Numbered from the stretch's first letter, positions 38,696 through 48,091 are shown. The stretch: 53,842 bases of DNA from Bradyrhizobium jicamae (GCF_001440395.1 NZ_LLXZ01000156.1:1-53842), one strand, 5' to 3'. Notes: generated by a model from the sequence alone, not told the origin. Made by a program: numbers and translations.

Positions 38696-40204
38696 TCACA
38701 CCCCCTCGTCCAGCGCGACCATCTCGCGCTTCCTGCGCAGCGCCGGCAGCAGCGGGCCGATCAGCAGCACGACCGCCAGCGCGAGGCAGGCGGCCGAGAT
38801 CGGCCGCTCGATGAAGGTCATCAGATTGCCCTGCGAGAGGATCAGCGACTTGCGCAGATTGTTCTCCAGCATCGGCCCCAGCACGAAGGCCAGCACCAAT
38901 GGCGCCGGCTCGTAGCCGAGCTTGCGCATGAAATAGCCGATCACGCCGAACGCGATCATCACATAGACGTCGAACACGTTATTGCCACTGCAATAGACGC
39001 CGATGATGGTGAACAGGATGATCAGCGGGAACAGGATGTTGTAGGGCAGTTTCAGGAGCTGCACCCACATGCCGATCATCGGCAGGTTCAGCACCAGCAG
39101 CATCAGGTTGCCGATATACATGCTGGCGACGATGCCCCAGAACAGGCCGGGGTTCTGCGTGATCATCAGTGGACCGGGCTGCAGCCCGTGAATGACGAAG
39201 GCGCCGAGCAATAGCGCCATCACCACGTTCGGCGGAATGCCGAGCGTCATCAGTGGAATGAAGGCGCCGCCTGCCGCAGCATTGTTGGCGGCCTCGGGTC
39301 CCGCCACGCCTTCGATGGCGCCGTTGCCGAAGCGCTCTGGCGTCTTGGAGAGCCGCTTCTCCAGCGCATAGGACCCGAAGGAGGCGACCACCGCGCCGCC
39401 GCCCGGCAAGATGCCGAGAAAGAATCCCATGATCGTGCCGCGCGACAGCGGGCCGGCGCTGGCCTTCCAGTCGGCTCGGCTCGGCAACAGATGTGTGATC
39501 CTGGCGTTGATGACGTCGCGTTTGATGAGCTGTTCGGTGTTGAGCAAGACCTCTGCGACGCCGAACAGGCCCATGACGACCGGCACCAGGCCGATGCCGT
39601 CGATCAGTTCGACCCGGCCGAAGGTCAGGCGCGGCTGCGCCGTGATGCTGTCGAGCCCGATCAGGCCGAGCACGATGCCGATGCAGGCCATCAGCAGCGC
39701 TTTCGCCATCGAGCCCTGCGTCAGGAACGTGAGCACCACGAGGCCGAGCACCATCAGGCTGAAATATTCGGCCGGACCGAAAGCGATCGCGACGCTGGCG
39801 AGCTTGGGCGCCACCAGCATCAGCGCGATCAGCGCGAAGGTGCCGGCGATGAACGAGCCGAATGCGGCGATCCCGAGTGCCGGACCGGCGCGGCCCTGTT
39901 TCGCCATCTGGTGCCCGTCGATGCAGGTAACGACGGAAGCGGCTTCGCCGGGAATATTGACCAGGATCGAGGTCGTCGAGCCGCCATACATCGAGCCGTA
40001 ATAGATGCCGGCCATCATGATGATGCCGGATTCCGGCGTGCCCGACAGCGTGATCGGCAGCAACAGCGACATCGCCGAGATCGGACCGATGCCGGGCAGC
40101 ACGCCGACCAGCGTGCCGATGAAGACGCCGATGAAGCAATAGAGCAGGTTGATCGGCAGAAGCGCGACGCCAAAACCGTGCGCGACGTTGAGGAGCGTTT
40201 CCAT
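38696..40204 (-). CDS. tctA: tripartite tricarboxylate transporter, large membrane subunit TctA
   Basis: TctA forms the channel of the TctCBA solute transporters, driven by ion gradients. The 502-residue protein has about 11 to 12 hydrophobic segments, and signature stretches VLPGIGPISAMSLLLPITLS, YYGSMYGGSTTSILVNIPGE, and AGPEAANNAAAGGAFIPLM, all diagnostic of the family. It is third in a tctC-tctB-tctA order on the minus strand, 7 bases after tctB. The cargo is unknown; many family members carry dicarboxylates or aromatic acids rather than citrate. Confidence 0.95.
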   Translation of the reverse strand: METLLNVAHGFGVALLPINLLYCFIGVFIGTLVGVLPGIGPISAMSLLLPITLSGTPESGIIMMAGIYYGSMYGGSTTSILVNIPGEAASVVTCIDGHQMAKQGRAGPALGIAAFGSFIAGTFALIALMLVAPKLASVAIAFGPAEYFSLMVLGLVVLTFLTQGSMAKALLMACIGIVLGLIGLDSITAQPRLTFGRVELIDGIGLVPVVMGLFGVAEVLLNTEQLIKRDVINARITHLLPSRADWKASAGPLSRGTIMGFFLGILPGGGAVVASFGSYALEKRLSKTPERFGNGAIEGVAGPEAANNAAAGGAFIPLMTLGIPPNVVMALLLGAFVIHGLQPGPLMITQNPGLFWGIVASMYIGNLMLLVLNLPMIGMWVQLLKLPYNILFPLIILFTIIGVYCSGNNVFDVYVMIAFGVIGYFMRKLGYEPAPLVLAFVLGPMLENNLRKSLILSQGNLMTFIERPISAACLALAVVLLIGPLLPALRRKREMVALDEGV

Positions 40205-40211
40205 GGTGCGG

Positions 40212-40697
40212 TCAGCCGATTTCGAAGATGCCGGAAGGCAGTTGGATTAGCAGCAGGCGTTTGAGGATCCACCACATGCCGAGCGGGACCAGCACTGCGA
40301 TCGGAATCGCGAGCTGCCAGCGCACCGGGTCGATCAGCCGCAACAGCAGCAGCATCAGCGGGATCGACGACAGCAGGAAGCCGAGCGGATTGAGTGCAAA
40401 CGAAAATGCGGTGAGGCAGGCGATGACGATGACGGGCTTGGTCCAGCGGGTGTTTTGCCAGCGCGAGCCGAAGGTCGGTCCGCCCTCCGTGAGCGCAGCG
40501 ATGATGATCGTCGCGGCGAACAGGCACATCAGGATGCCCGTATAGAACAGGACGTAGCCCGATCCCGGGTCGTTGATGGTGCCGAGCCTGAGCTTGAGCC
40601 CGGACCAGATCACGAAGCCGCCGAGTGCAAGCCCGATCAGCCCGCCCCACAGTTCGGAGTTGTTGAGGCGGAATTTGACGTTGGATTGATCACTCAT
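40212..40697 (-). CDS. tctB: tripartite tricarboxylate transporter, small membrane subunit TctB
   Basis: The small subunit of TctCBA, of unclear role but needed for transport. The 161-residue product has four hydrophobic segments (SELWGGLIGLALGGFVIWSG, LFYTGILMCLFAATIIIAAL, VIVIACLTAFSFALNPLGFL and the last IAVLVPLGMWWIL) with the family's typical SGYxPxxxG-like loop seen as GSGYVLFYTG. I start it at MSDQSNVKF; a TTG two codons earlier is less likely. It lies between tctC and tctA. Confidence 0.9.
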   Translation of the reverse strand: MSDQSNVKFRLNNSELWGGLIGLALGGFVIWSGLKLRLGTINDPGSGYVLFYTGILMCLFAATIIIAALTEGGPTFGSRWQNTRWTKPVIVIACLTAFSFALNPLGFLLSSIPLMLLLLRLIDPVRWQLAIPIAVLVPLGMWWILKRLLLIQLPSGIFEIG

Positions 40698-40847
40698 TGA
40701 CAAACTCTGTCAGTCGTTCCCCGGAGGCAGCGCAGCGCGAAGCGGAGCGCTGCAGAGCCGGGGTCCAATGTGTACGCGGATGCTGGTGGGTCCCGGCTCT
40801 GCGGAGCAGCGTTGCACGCTGCGCCGCGTCCAGGACATGGCGGGAGT

Positions 40848-41828
40848 TCAGTTCGTCTTCTTTGTCAGTCCGAGCTTGTCGATCACCTTGCGCTCAGACT
40901 CGGTCACTTCGACGACGAACTTCTTGTAGTCTTCCGTATTCTTGTAGTTCGGCACCATGTCGAATTTGGCGAGCGTGGCGATCACCGCGGGATCATCGAG
41001 CGCCTTCTTGAAGGCATCGTGCAGCTTGGCGACGATCTTCGGGTCCATGCCCTTCGGCCCGGCGATGCCGAACGGAGAATCGTAGACCATGGGATAGCCG
41101 AGCTCCTTCAGCGTCGGCACCTCAGGGTAGTTCGGCGAACGCGCCGAGGTCCACACCATCAGAAGCCGCAGCTTGCCGGCGTCGACCAGCGGTCGCCATC
41201 CGGTCGAATCCGCCTGCAGCATGGTGTGCTGTCCGAGCACTGCGGCGTTGGTTTCCGCGCCGCCCTTGAACGGCACCTGCGTCAGCTTGATGCCGGCCAT
41301 GCCGGCGATCTGCTCCATGCCGATATGCAGCGAGGTGCCGGCGCCCGGCGTCGCATAGGTCACCTTGCCGGGATTCTGCTTGGCGTAGTCGATCACGTCC
41401 TGCCAGGTCTTGAATGGCGACTCGGCGCTGGTCGTGACACCGAACGTGTAGCCGGTGAGATGAACGATGTAGGTGAAGTCCTTGTCAGGATTCCAGGAGA
41501 CCTCCTGCATCAAGGGCAGGCGGAACACGGTGATCGGAATCTGCGCGATGGTGTAGCCGTCCGGCTTGCCCGCCGCCGCCATGGTGGCCGGGCCGACGGT
41601 GCCGCCGCCACCGGCCTTGTTGTCGATGGCGATCGGCTGTCCGAGCACCTTGGATGCGCTTTCGGCAATCGCCCGCATCGAGATATCGGTCGAGCCGCCC
41701 GCCGGCCACGGGACGATCAGCGTGATCGGTTTGGTGGGATATTCCTGCGCGCCGGCGGCTGAAATCAGCATGCCGAGGGCGGCGACGGCGATCGTCAGAC
41801 GATCAGGTCGAAACGCAAATCGAAACAT
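40848..41828 (-). CDS. tctC: TctC/Bug-family periplasmic receptor
   Basis: The signal peptide ends at AGAQ after MFRFAFRPDRLTIAVAALGM. The mature protein has the Bug pattern: YPTKPITLIVPWPAGGSTDI, NKAGGGGTVG, PGKVTYATPGAGTSLHIGME and VPFKGGAETNAAVLG. The C-terminal domain has LKELGYPMVYDSPFGIAGPK. It collects a small carboxylate-like ligand and hands it to TctAB, encoded directly downstream on the same strand. The ATG at 41,828 follows GGGGAG. Length 326 residues is normal. Confidence 0.93.
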   Translation of the reverse strand: MFRFAFRPDRLTIAVAALGMLISAAGAQEYPTKPITLIVPWPAGGSTDISMRAIAESASKVLGQPIAIDNKAGGGGTVGPATMAAAGKPDGYTIAQIPITVFRLPLMQEVSWNPDKDFTYIVHLTGYTFGVTTSAESPFKTWQDVIDYAKQNPGKVTYATPGAGTSLHIGMEQIAGMAGIKLTQVPFKGGAETNAAVLGQHTMLQADSTGWRPLVDAGKLRLLMVWTSARSPNYPEVPTLKELGYPMVYDSPFGIAGPKGMDPKIVAKLHDAFKKALDDPAVIATLAKFDMVPNYKNTEDYKKFVVEVTESERKVIDKLGLTKKTN

Positions 41829-42060
41829 ATGCAACACTCCCCTGCGGCTTTCCCTTGATACCGGAGCCGCTTGTTTTCTTTCCCGGGGGCGATCTTCCCT
41901 GAATTCGTCCCGGAAGAAAAGCTTGTTGGCCGCGGCGGCTCGCGCCATCCGCACTGCAACAAGCTGGAAATGATGCATGCGACAATTGGTCTGCCGCGGC
42001 ATCCCGGATTGCGGAATTTCGCGCAAGCGGACCGCCCCCCGGACGGTCGGTTCCGCTAGG

Positions 42061-43311
42061 TCAGGCGGCGCGGCGCAGGGCGAACGCGCTCGCCGCGGTG
42101 ACCGAGCGCCTGCATTCGATCATATCAGCCGTCAGCCGCGCGCTGCCGCATGCCAGCGTCCAGCCGAGCATGCCGTGGCCCGAATTGATGAAGAGGCCTT
42201 GGAGCGGCGACCAGCCGATGATCGGGCGGCTGTCAGGTGTCATCGGACGAAGCCCGCACCAGGGCTCGATGTCGCCGGCTGCGTCGATCCCGAGCAACTC
42301 GGCCGAGGCGCGGCGCAGGATTTCGACGCGCCCTGCATCGATCGTGGTGCCGCGTTCGAGATCGGCGATGCCGGCAACCCGTATGGCGGTGCGGCCATCG
42401 CGCGCGAGCGGCGCAAATACCAGCTTGCGTTCCATATCCGTGACGCTGTGCCGAAGCACGCGCGCCTCCGGTGCCGGTAAAAGGGTGATGCTGTAGCCTT
42501 TGAGCGGATAGATCGGCAGATGGAATCCGCACGCCTTTGCAAAAGCGGCCGAGGCCGCGCCCATGCACAAAACGAAATGATCCGCCTGCACATGGCCCTT
42601 GTCCGTGTCGATGGCCACCAGCCGGCCGCCGGATCGAACCGGCCCGCGAACTTCTGTACCGAGCACCCATTCGACGTTGTGTTGTCGTTTCAGTCGGGTT
42701 GTGAGGCCTGCGCAAAATGCCGCGCAATCCCCGACTTGTTCGGAGGCCGTGAAGATGCCGCCCGCGAGCTCATCCGCATCAAGCCGGAGCGCAGGTTCGA
42801 GCGCCAGGCATTCGGCCGGCGTCAAGATTTGCTGCTCACCGGTCGCGACGATGGCGCGCCGCGCAACGTCGAATTCCCTCCGGCTTCGGAACACCACCAG
42901 CTTGCCGGCGGTTCGCAATCCGAATGAGAGCATCAGGCTTTGCGTCAGTCGCGTCAGTTCGCTCCGGCTCAAGGCGGCGAGCGCGAGTTGCGCTGCAATG
43001 GTCTCGCGCATTGCTGCCGGCCGGCAGGCGAGCAGGAAGCGCAGGCCCCAGGAAACCAACGCGGGATCGAGACCGGCGCGGATGCGCATCGGCGATTCCG
43101 ACGACAGCAGCAGCGACGGCAGCTTCCTCAGGGTTGCCGGCGACGCCAGCGGCGCCACGAACGCGTAAGAGAGCTGGGCGCCATTGGCGGCGCTGGCATC
43201 TTTGGCGGTGGAAGCATGCCGGTCGACGATGACGACGTCGTGTCCGGCCTCGGCAAGGCACCATGCGGTCGTCAGTCCGATGACGCCGGCACCCAGTACA
43301 CAGATTTTCAT
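42061..43311 (-). CDS. FAD-dependent D-amino acid dehydrogenase/oxidase-like protein (DadA type)
   Basis: The N terminus MKICVLGAGVIGLTTAWCLA is the FAD-binding fold, followed by VIVDRHA and the ANGAQLSYAFVAPLASP segment common to DadA. The C terminus has WCGLRPMTPDSRPIIGWSPL, SGHGMLGWTLACGSARL, again as in DadA. The enzyme would oxidise D-amino acids to 2-oxo acids. The 416 residues fit. It diverges from a LysR gene across a 421-base gap with paired ATGCAAA palindromes, and lies near an amino acid ABC transporter and a D-amino acid aminotransferase, which supports the D-amino acid reading. Confidence 0.85.
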   Translation of the reverse strand: MKICVLGAGVIGLTTAWCLAEAGHDVVIVDRHASTAKDASAANGAQLSYAFVAPLASPATLRKLPSLLLSSESPMRIRAGLDPALVSWGLRFLLACRPAAMRETIAAQLALAALSRSELTRLTQSLMLSFGLRTAGKLVVFRSRREFDVARRAIVATGEQQILTPAECLALEPALRLDADELAGGIFTASEQVGDCAAFCAGLTTRLKRQHNVEWVLGTEVRGPVRSGGRLVAIDTDKGHVQADHFVLCMGAASAAFAKACGFHLPIYPLKGYSITLLPAPEARVLRHSVTDMERKLVFAPLARDGRTAIRVAGIADLERGTTIDAGRVEILRRASAELLGIDAAGDIEPWCGLRPMTPDSRPIIGWSPLQGLFINSGHGMLGWTLACGSARLTADMIECRRSVTAASAFALRRAA

Positions 43312-43427
43312 CTCTGGTCTCATGCTGATGATCGCCCGATCGAAACGCGCGAGGCCGATCGGGCGAAGGGTTGTCATTCACCAGATCTAAGGCGTCCGAA
43401 CGCTACTATTGATGCCAAGTCTGCATG

Positions 43428-43578
43428 ATGCAAAATTTGCATAACCTGCCGGCGGCGTGGCAGGCTAATGATGGCGAGGACATCGGCGGCGGATGCGGAA
43501 CGGCTGACATGAGCGGGCAAGGAAGCAAGGAAATTGCCGCAGCGACGGCGGCGCGGCGGGGCGATGCAAAGCTTGCAT
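43428..43578. promoter_or_regulatory. paired palindromes between dadA-like and lysR genes
   Basis: ATGCAAAATTTGCAT (43,428-43,442, perfect) and ATGCAAAGCTTGCAT (43,564-43,578) are 136 bases apart, about 13 helical turns. They are the best candidate sites for the adjacent LysR regulator and could be joined by looping. No other gene is visible in the 421-base gap 43,312-43,732. Confidence 0.6.
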
Positions 43579-43732
43579 TGGTCATGCTGCATCCCGATCC
43601 GCTACGTTTGCCGGCATGGGGCTTCACATTTCCTGTTCTGAACCAGTGCCGGTTGGCGTCCGCTTCCATGGACTGCCGGAGGGCGGCCATCGTGGCGTCC
43701 GCGCGGCGATCGCCCGCAAAGCGGGGAGCGTG

Positions 43733-44710
43733 ATGGAGCTTCGCTGGCTGCAGGATTTTCTGATGGTGGCCGAGACCGGCAATTTCACCCGCGCGGCGGA
43801 AAGGCGGAATACGTCGCAGGCCGCCTTCAGCCGTCGCATCAAGTCACTTGAAGCCTGGCTCGGTTTCGACCTGATCGATCGCAGTGTCTACCCGACGCAA
43901 CTCACCCCGCAGGGCGAGCGCTTTCGCGAGCATGCCGGCGAGCTGCTGCGGCAGATGCTCGACAGCCGTCTCGAGCTTGGCGGCAAGCCGCTTCACCGCA
44001 ACGAGCATATTCGCATCGCGCTGCCGTTTGCGATGGCCACCGCGCGTCTGCCGCAATGGTGGCAGGCCTGGTCACAGGAGCGGCGCTTGAGCTGTTCGGT
44101 GGTCGTGGGCAACATCCACGACCTCGTCACGTCACTGGTCTCCAGCAATGTGGACCTGATGATCTGCTACCACCACGCGCAACAGCCGATCCATCTCGAC
44201 CCGGACCGCTACGAGCGTGTGATCCTCGGCACGGAGTTCCTGCGGCCCTATGCGAGCGAGGCACTGGTGGCGAAGGGCGGCGCGTCGCTGCCGGGGCGGG
44301 CATCACATCCGGTGCCGCTTCTGATGTATTCGCCCGGCGTCTATTTCGCCCGGCTGGTCGATCTGATCCTGGAAAACGCCCCGATTACCGGCGTCCGGGT
44401 CATCGAAAGCGACATGTCGGACGTATTGTGCGGGATGGCGCTCGGCGGACGCGGCGTGGCTTGGTTAACGGAGGGCACCGCGGCGGCTTCAGGGCGGAAG
44501 CGGCTGGTGCCGATCGGCGGCGACAAATGGGCTTTGCCTTTATCCTTAGTCGCATTCCGCGATCGGATGAATAGCCAGCGGCCGCTAAATCTGTTTTGGT
44601 CCGAATTGTGCAGGTATAGTGCCGGGCACGCCGGGGGCGGTCTTGCCAAAGGTCTTGCCAAGGCAGGTTCGAGACCGCCGGCCAAACGGCCCGGCAAGTT
44701 GTTGAGTTAG
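43733..44710 (+). CDS. LysR-family transcriptional regulator
   Basis: The winged helix MELRWLQDFLMVAETGNFTR, then RRNTSQAAFSRRIKSLEAWL is unmistakable. The effector domain has LVTSLVSSNVDLMICYHHAQ, and the variant YSPGVYFARLVDLILENAP. A Lys/Pro-rich tail (AGSRPPAKRPGKLLS) follows. GGGAG precedes the ATG. It is divergent from the DadA-like gene and 43 bases upstream of the amino acid ABC receptor, so it probably controls both. At 325 residues it is slightly long for the family because of the tail. Confidence 0.9.
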   Translation: MELRWLQDFLMVAETGNFTRAAERRNTSQAAFSRRIKSLEAWLGFDLIDRSVYPTQLTPQGERFREHAGELLRQMLDSRLELGGKPLHRNEHIRIALPFAMATARLPQWWQAWSQERRLSCSVVVGNIHDLVTSLVSSNVDLMICYHHAQQPIHLDPDRYERVILGTEFLRPYASEALVAKGGASLPGRASHPVPLLMYSPGVYFARLVDLILENAPITGVRVIESDMSDVLCGMALGGRGVAWLTEGTAAASGRKRLVPIGGDKWALPLSLVAFRDRMNSQRPLNLFWSELCRYSAGHAGGGLAKGLAKAGSRPPAKRPGKLLS

Positions 44711-44753
44711 GGTGGATGAGCCATCATCCGAAACCTTGTAGAGGAGAAGTTAC

Positions 44754-45665
44754 GTGAAACACCGTCAGATTATCGGCTGTCTGCTCGCGGGTGCGCTGTG
44801 CGCCACCCCGGCTATGGCCCAGGAACTCACCGGGACGCTGAAGAACATCAAGGACACCGGCGCCATCACGCTCGGCTTCCGCGACTCGTCGATTCCGTTC
44901 TCCTACCTCGACGACAACCAGAAGCCGATCGGCTACGCCATGGACATCTGCCACAAGATCGTCGATGCCGTGAAGAAGGAGCTCAAGCTCGACAAGCTCG
45001 AGGTCAAGCTCAATCCGGTGACGTCGTCGACCCGTATCCCGCTGCTCGCCAACGGCACCATCGATCTCGAATGCGGCTCGACCACCAACAATGCCGAGCG
45101 TCAGAAGCAGATTTCCTACACCAACACCCACTTCCTGACCGCGAGCCGCTACGTCACCAAGAAGGCGAGCAAGATTAACGCGATCGATGATCTCAAGGGC
45201 AAGTCGGTGGTCTCCACCGCCGGCACCACCAACATAAAGCAGCTCACCGAAGCCAACGCGGCGCGCAGCCTCAACATCAACATCATCCCGGCCAAGGATC
45301 ACGCCGAGGCGTTCCTGATGGTCGAGACCGACCGCGCGGTGGCCTTCGTGATGGACGACATCCTGCTGGCGAGCCTGGTTGCCGGCTCGAAAGCGCCGGA
45401 TGATTACGTGATCTCCAAGGATGCATTCTCCAAGCCGGAGCCTTACGGCATCATGCTGCGCAAGGACGATCCGGCCTTCAAGAAGGTGGTCGATGCTGCA
45501 ACCGCGGCGCTCTATACCGGCGGCGAGGGCCAGAAGATCTACGACAAGTGGTTCACGCAGAAGATCCCGCCGAAGGGGCTGAACCTCAACACGCCGATCA
45601 GCGCTGAACTCAAGAATGAATTCGCCAAGCCGTCGGACTCGCCGGATCCGGATTCGTATAAGTAA
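44754..45665 (+). CDS. polar amino acid ABC transporter, periplasmic binding protein
   Basis: A GTG start with GAGGAGA upstream. MKHRQIIGCLLAGALCATPA, cleaved after MAQ, is the signal peptide. The mature family 3 binding protein shows GAITLGFRDSSIPFSYLDDN, then PIGYAMDICHKIVDAVKKEL, STTNNAERQKQISYTNTHFL and KGKSVVSTAGTTNIKQL. The GltI-like pattern (GYAMDIC, NNxERQKQI) suggests glutamate/aspartate or related ligands. A strong terminator follows, before the permease genes. It may bind D- or L-amino acids, given the neighbours. Confidence 0.92.
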   Translation: MKHRQIIGCLLAGALCATPAMAQELTGTLKNIKDTGAITLGFRDSSIPFSYLDDNQKPIGYAMDICHKIVDAVKKELKLDKLEVKLNPVTSSTRIPLLANGTIDLECGSTTNNAERQKQISYTNTHFLTASRYVTKKASKINAIDDLKGKSVVSTAGTTNIKQLTEANAARSLNINIIPAKDHAEAFLMVETDRAVAFVMDDILLASLVAGSKAPDDYVISKDAFSKPEPYGIMLRKDDPAFKKVVDAATAALYTGGEGQKIYDKWFTQKIPPKGLNLNTPISAELKNEFAKPSDSPDPDSYK

Positions 45666-45741
45666 GAAGCAATCCTCATGGGGCGAGGCGGCGCGTTAGC
45701 GCCGTCTCGAACCGGGATGCCACAGTTGAGCTTCCAATTAG

Positions 45742-45782
45742 AAAAGTCCGGCCATTTTGCAGTGACGAATGGCCGGACTTTT
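45742..45782. terminator. strong intrinsic terminator inside the ABC operon
   Basis: AAAAGTCCGGCCATT and AATGGCCGGACTTTT form a perfect 15-bp stem with an 11-base loop, ending in T4 and symmetrical, so it can act on both strands. It lies between the receptor gene and the permease genes and probably makes receptor transcripts more abundant than permease transcripts. Confidence 0.8.
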
Positions 45783-45850
45783 GCATACGCGTTAGTGACT
45801 ATCCGCGTTAGTGACCAAGGGCTTTGCCGGCGTTTTCCGTAGGGTGCTTC

Positions 45851-46582
45851 GTGAACTACAATTGGAACTGGCACATCTTCTTCGAGCCGAACCCGACCGG
45901 GGCCGGCACCTATCTCGACCTGCTGGTGTCGGGGCTGTGGCTGACCATCAAGACGGCGCTGCTGGCCTGGGTCATCGCACTGATCTTCGGCACGATCGTC
46001 GGCATCCTGCGTTCGTTGCCGTCAAAGGCCGCGTCCTGGGTCGGCTTTTGCTATGTCGAATTCTTCCGCAACATGCCGCTGCTGGTGCAGCTATTCCTCT
46101 GGTTCTTCGTGCTGCCCGAACTGCTACCGCGCGCCGCCGGGCTGTGGCTGAAGCAGCTTCCGAATGCGCCATTCTGGACGGCAGCGATCGGCGTCGGCCT
46201 GTTCATGTCGGCGCGCGTCGCGGTGCAGCTTGCCGCCGGCATTGCCTCATTGCCGCGCGGGCAGAAGCAGGCCGCGACCGCGCTCGGGCTGACGACCGCG
46301 CAGGGCTACCGCTACGTGCTATTGCCGATGGCGTTTCGCATCATCATGCCGCCGCTCACTTCCGAATTTCTCAACACCGTCAAGAACACCTCCGTCGCCA
46401 TCACCATCGGCCTGATCGAACTGACTGGCCAGGCGCGGGCGATGCAGGAATTCTCGTTCCAGGTGTTCGAAGCCTTCACCGCCGCAACCGTGATGTATCT
46501 CGCGATCAACATCATCGTCGTCACCGGCATGCGCTTCCTCGAACGCAGCCTGGCGATCCCCGGCTACATCACGGGGAAATGA
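45851..46582 (+). CDS. polar amino acid ABC transporter permease (GltJ-like)
   Basis: The GTG start (VNYNWNWHIFFEPN) has AGGGTG upstream. Five hydrophobic segments are present, and the EAA loop GQKQAATALGLTTAQGYRYV, which contacts the ATPase, is typical of the HisM/GltJ family. Further pattern: LRSLPSKAASWVGFCYVEFF with RNMPLLVQ. Its 243 residues match GltJ. The next permease overlaps its stop (ATGA), so they are coupled and form the heterodimeric channel. Confidence 0.92.
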   Translation: MNYNWNWHIFFEPNPTGAGTYLDLLVSGLWLTIKTALLAWVIALIFGTIVGILRSLPSKAASWVGFCYVEFFRNMPLLVQLFLWFFVLPELLPRAAGLWLKQLPNAPFWTAAIGVGLFMSARVAVQLAAGIASLPRGQKQAATALGLTTAQGYRYVLLPMAFRIIMPPLTSEFLNTVKNTSVAITIGLIELTGQARAMQEFSFQVFEAFTAATVMYLAINIIVVTGMRFLERSLAIPGYITGK

Positions 46583-47277
46583 CGATGTTCGGCAATCTCG
46601 ATTTCGACGTCATCCGCCGCTCGCTGCCCTACCTGTTCCTCGACGGCATGAGCTTTACGCTGATGCTGACCGGGCTGTCGGCGCTGGGCGGCCTGATCTT
46701 CGGCACGCTGATCGCGCTGATGCGGCTGTCGAGCTACAAGCTGCTCGGCCGCATCGCCGGGCTTTATGTCGACTTCATGCGCTCGCTGCCGCTGGTGCTT
46801 GTCATCTTCTGGTTCTACTTCCTGGTGCCCTATATCGGGCAATGGCTGACCGGGGCGTCACGTCCCATTCGCGTCGGCGCGTTCACCTCGTCGCTCGTCA
46901 CCTTCATCATGTTCGAGGCAGCGTATTTCTCCGAGATCATGCGCGCCGGTATCCAGTCCATTTCCAAAGGACAGCCGGCGGCGGCAAGCGCGCTCGGCCT
47001 GACCTACAGCCAGTCCATGCGCTACATCGTGCTGCCGCAGGCGTTCAGGAACATGCTGCCGGTGCTGCTGACGCAAACCATCGTGCTGTTTCAGGACACT
47101 TCGCTGGTCTACGTGCTGTCGATCCCGGACTTCCTCGGTGCCGCCAGCAAGGTGGCGCAGCGCGACGGGCGCCTGGTCGAGATGTACCTGTTCGCGGCGC
47201 TGGTCTATTTCGTGATTTCCTGTCTCGCGTCCTATGGCGTCCGGCGCCTGCAGGCACGCATTGCTATTGTTCGGTGA
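46579..47277 (+). CDS. polar amino acid ABC transporter permease (GltK-like)
   Basis: The ATG overlaps the previous stop; MTMFGNLDFDVIRRSLPYLF begins the product. It shows the family's DFMRSLPLVLVIFWFYFLVP and the EAA loop GQPAAASALGLTYSQSMRYI, then VLPQAFRNMLPVLLTQTIVL. The length of 232 residues matches GltK. Together with the GltJ-like partner and the ATPase downstream, it completes a polar amino acid importer. Confidence 0.92.
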   Translation: MTMFGNLDFDVIRRSLPYLFLDGMSFTLMLTGLSALGGLIFGTLIALMRLSSYKLLGRIAGLYVDFMRSLPLVLVIFWFYFLVPYIGQWLTGASRPIRVGAFTSSLVTFIMFEAAYFSEIMRAGIQSISKGQPAAASALGLTYSQSMRYIVLPQAFRNMLPVLLTQTIVLFQDTSLVYVLSIPDFLGAASKVAQRDGRLVEMYLFAALVYFVISCLASYGVRRLQARIAIVR

Positions 47278-47278
47278 C

Positions 47279-47327
47279 GAGCATGATCCGGAAAAGTGGA
47301 AACCGGTTTTCCGAAAAGATCATGCTC
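47279..47327. repeat. palindromic repeat GAGCATGATCC...GATCATGCTC
   Basis: GAGCATGATCCGGAAAAGTG, AAACCGG, then TTTTCCGAAAAGATCATGCTC. This palindrome is common in alphaproteobacterial intergenic DNA. It lies between permease and ATPase genes of one operon and could modulate the message there. Confidence 0.7.
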
Positions 47328-47341
47328 AAAAGGATAGCTTC

Positions 47342-48073
47342 ATGATCGAAATCAGCCACGTCAATAAATGGTACGGGCCGAGCTTCCAGGTGCTGAAGGA
47401 TTGCACCACCAGCGTCGCCAAGGGCGAGGTGGTGGTGGTCTGCGGCCCGTCGGGCTCGGGCAAGTCGACGCTGATCAAATGCGTCAACGCGCTGGAGCCG
47501 TTCCAGGAGGGCCAGATCATCCTCGACGGCATCAAGGTCAACGATCCCAAGACCGACCTGCCAAAACTGCGCGCGCGTGTCGGCATGGTGTTCCAGCACT
47601 TTGAATTGTTTCCGCATCTGCGCATCATCGAGAACCTGTGCCTGGCGCAGGAGAAGGTGCTGGGCCGTTCGCATGACGAGGCCGTCGCCAAGGGCGACAA
47701 GCTGCTCGAGCGCGTCGGCATGAAGGCGCATGCAAACAAATACCCGGCTGAACTCTCCGGCGGCCAGCAGCAGCGCGTGGCGATTGCCCGCGCGCTCGCC
47801 ATGGACCCGATCGCGATGCTGTTCGACGAGCCGACCTCGGCGCTCGACCCGGAAATGATCAGCGAAGTGCTCGACGTGATGGTCGATCTCGCCCATGAGG
47901 GCATGACCATGATGGTCGTCACCCACGAAATGGGCTTTGCCAGCAAGGTCGCCAATCGCGTGATCTTCATGGACAAGGGCGAGATCGTCGAGGACGCGCA
48001 GAAGACCGATTTCTTCGGCAGTCCACGCAGCGAACGCGCGCAGAAGTTCTTGTCGAAGATTCTGTCGCATTGA
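47342..48073 (+). CDS. polar amino acid ABC transporter ATPase (GltL-like)
   Basis: Walker A GPSGSGKST, Q-loop GMVFQHFELFPHL, signature LSGGQQQRVAIARAL, Walker B AMLFDEPTSALDPE and the switch His (VVTHEMGF) are all intact. The 243 residues and the NKWYG start are standard for GltL/HisP. It powers the importer made of the two permeases upstream. I start it at MIEISHVNKW; the frame is open further upstream through the repeat. It closes the operon: a repeat and the aminotransferase gene follow. Confidence 0.95.
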   Translation: MIEISHVNKWYGPSFQVLKDCTTSVAKGEVVVVCGPSGSGKSTLIKCVNALEPFQEGQIILDGIKVNDPKTDLPKLRARVGMVFQHFELFPHLRIIENLCLAQEKVLGRSHDEAVAKGDKLLERVGMKAHANKYPAELSGGQQQRVAIARALAMDPIAMLFDEPTSALDPEMISEVLDVMVDLAHEGMTMMVVTHEMGFASKVANRVIFMDKGEIVEDAQKTDFFGSPRSERAQKFLSKILSH

Positions 48074-48091
48074 GGGGCGGAGGCCCATCCG

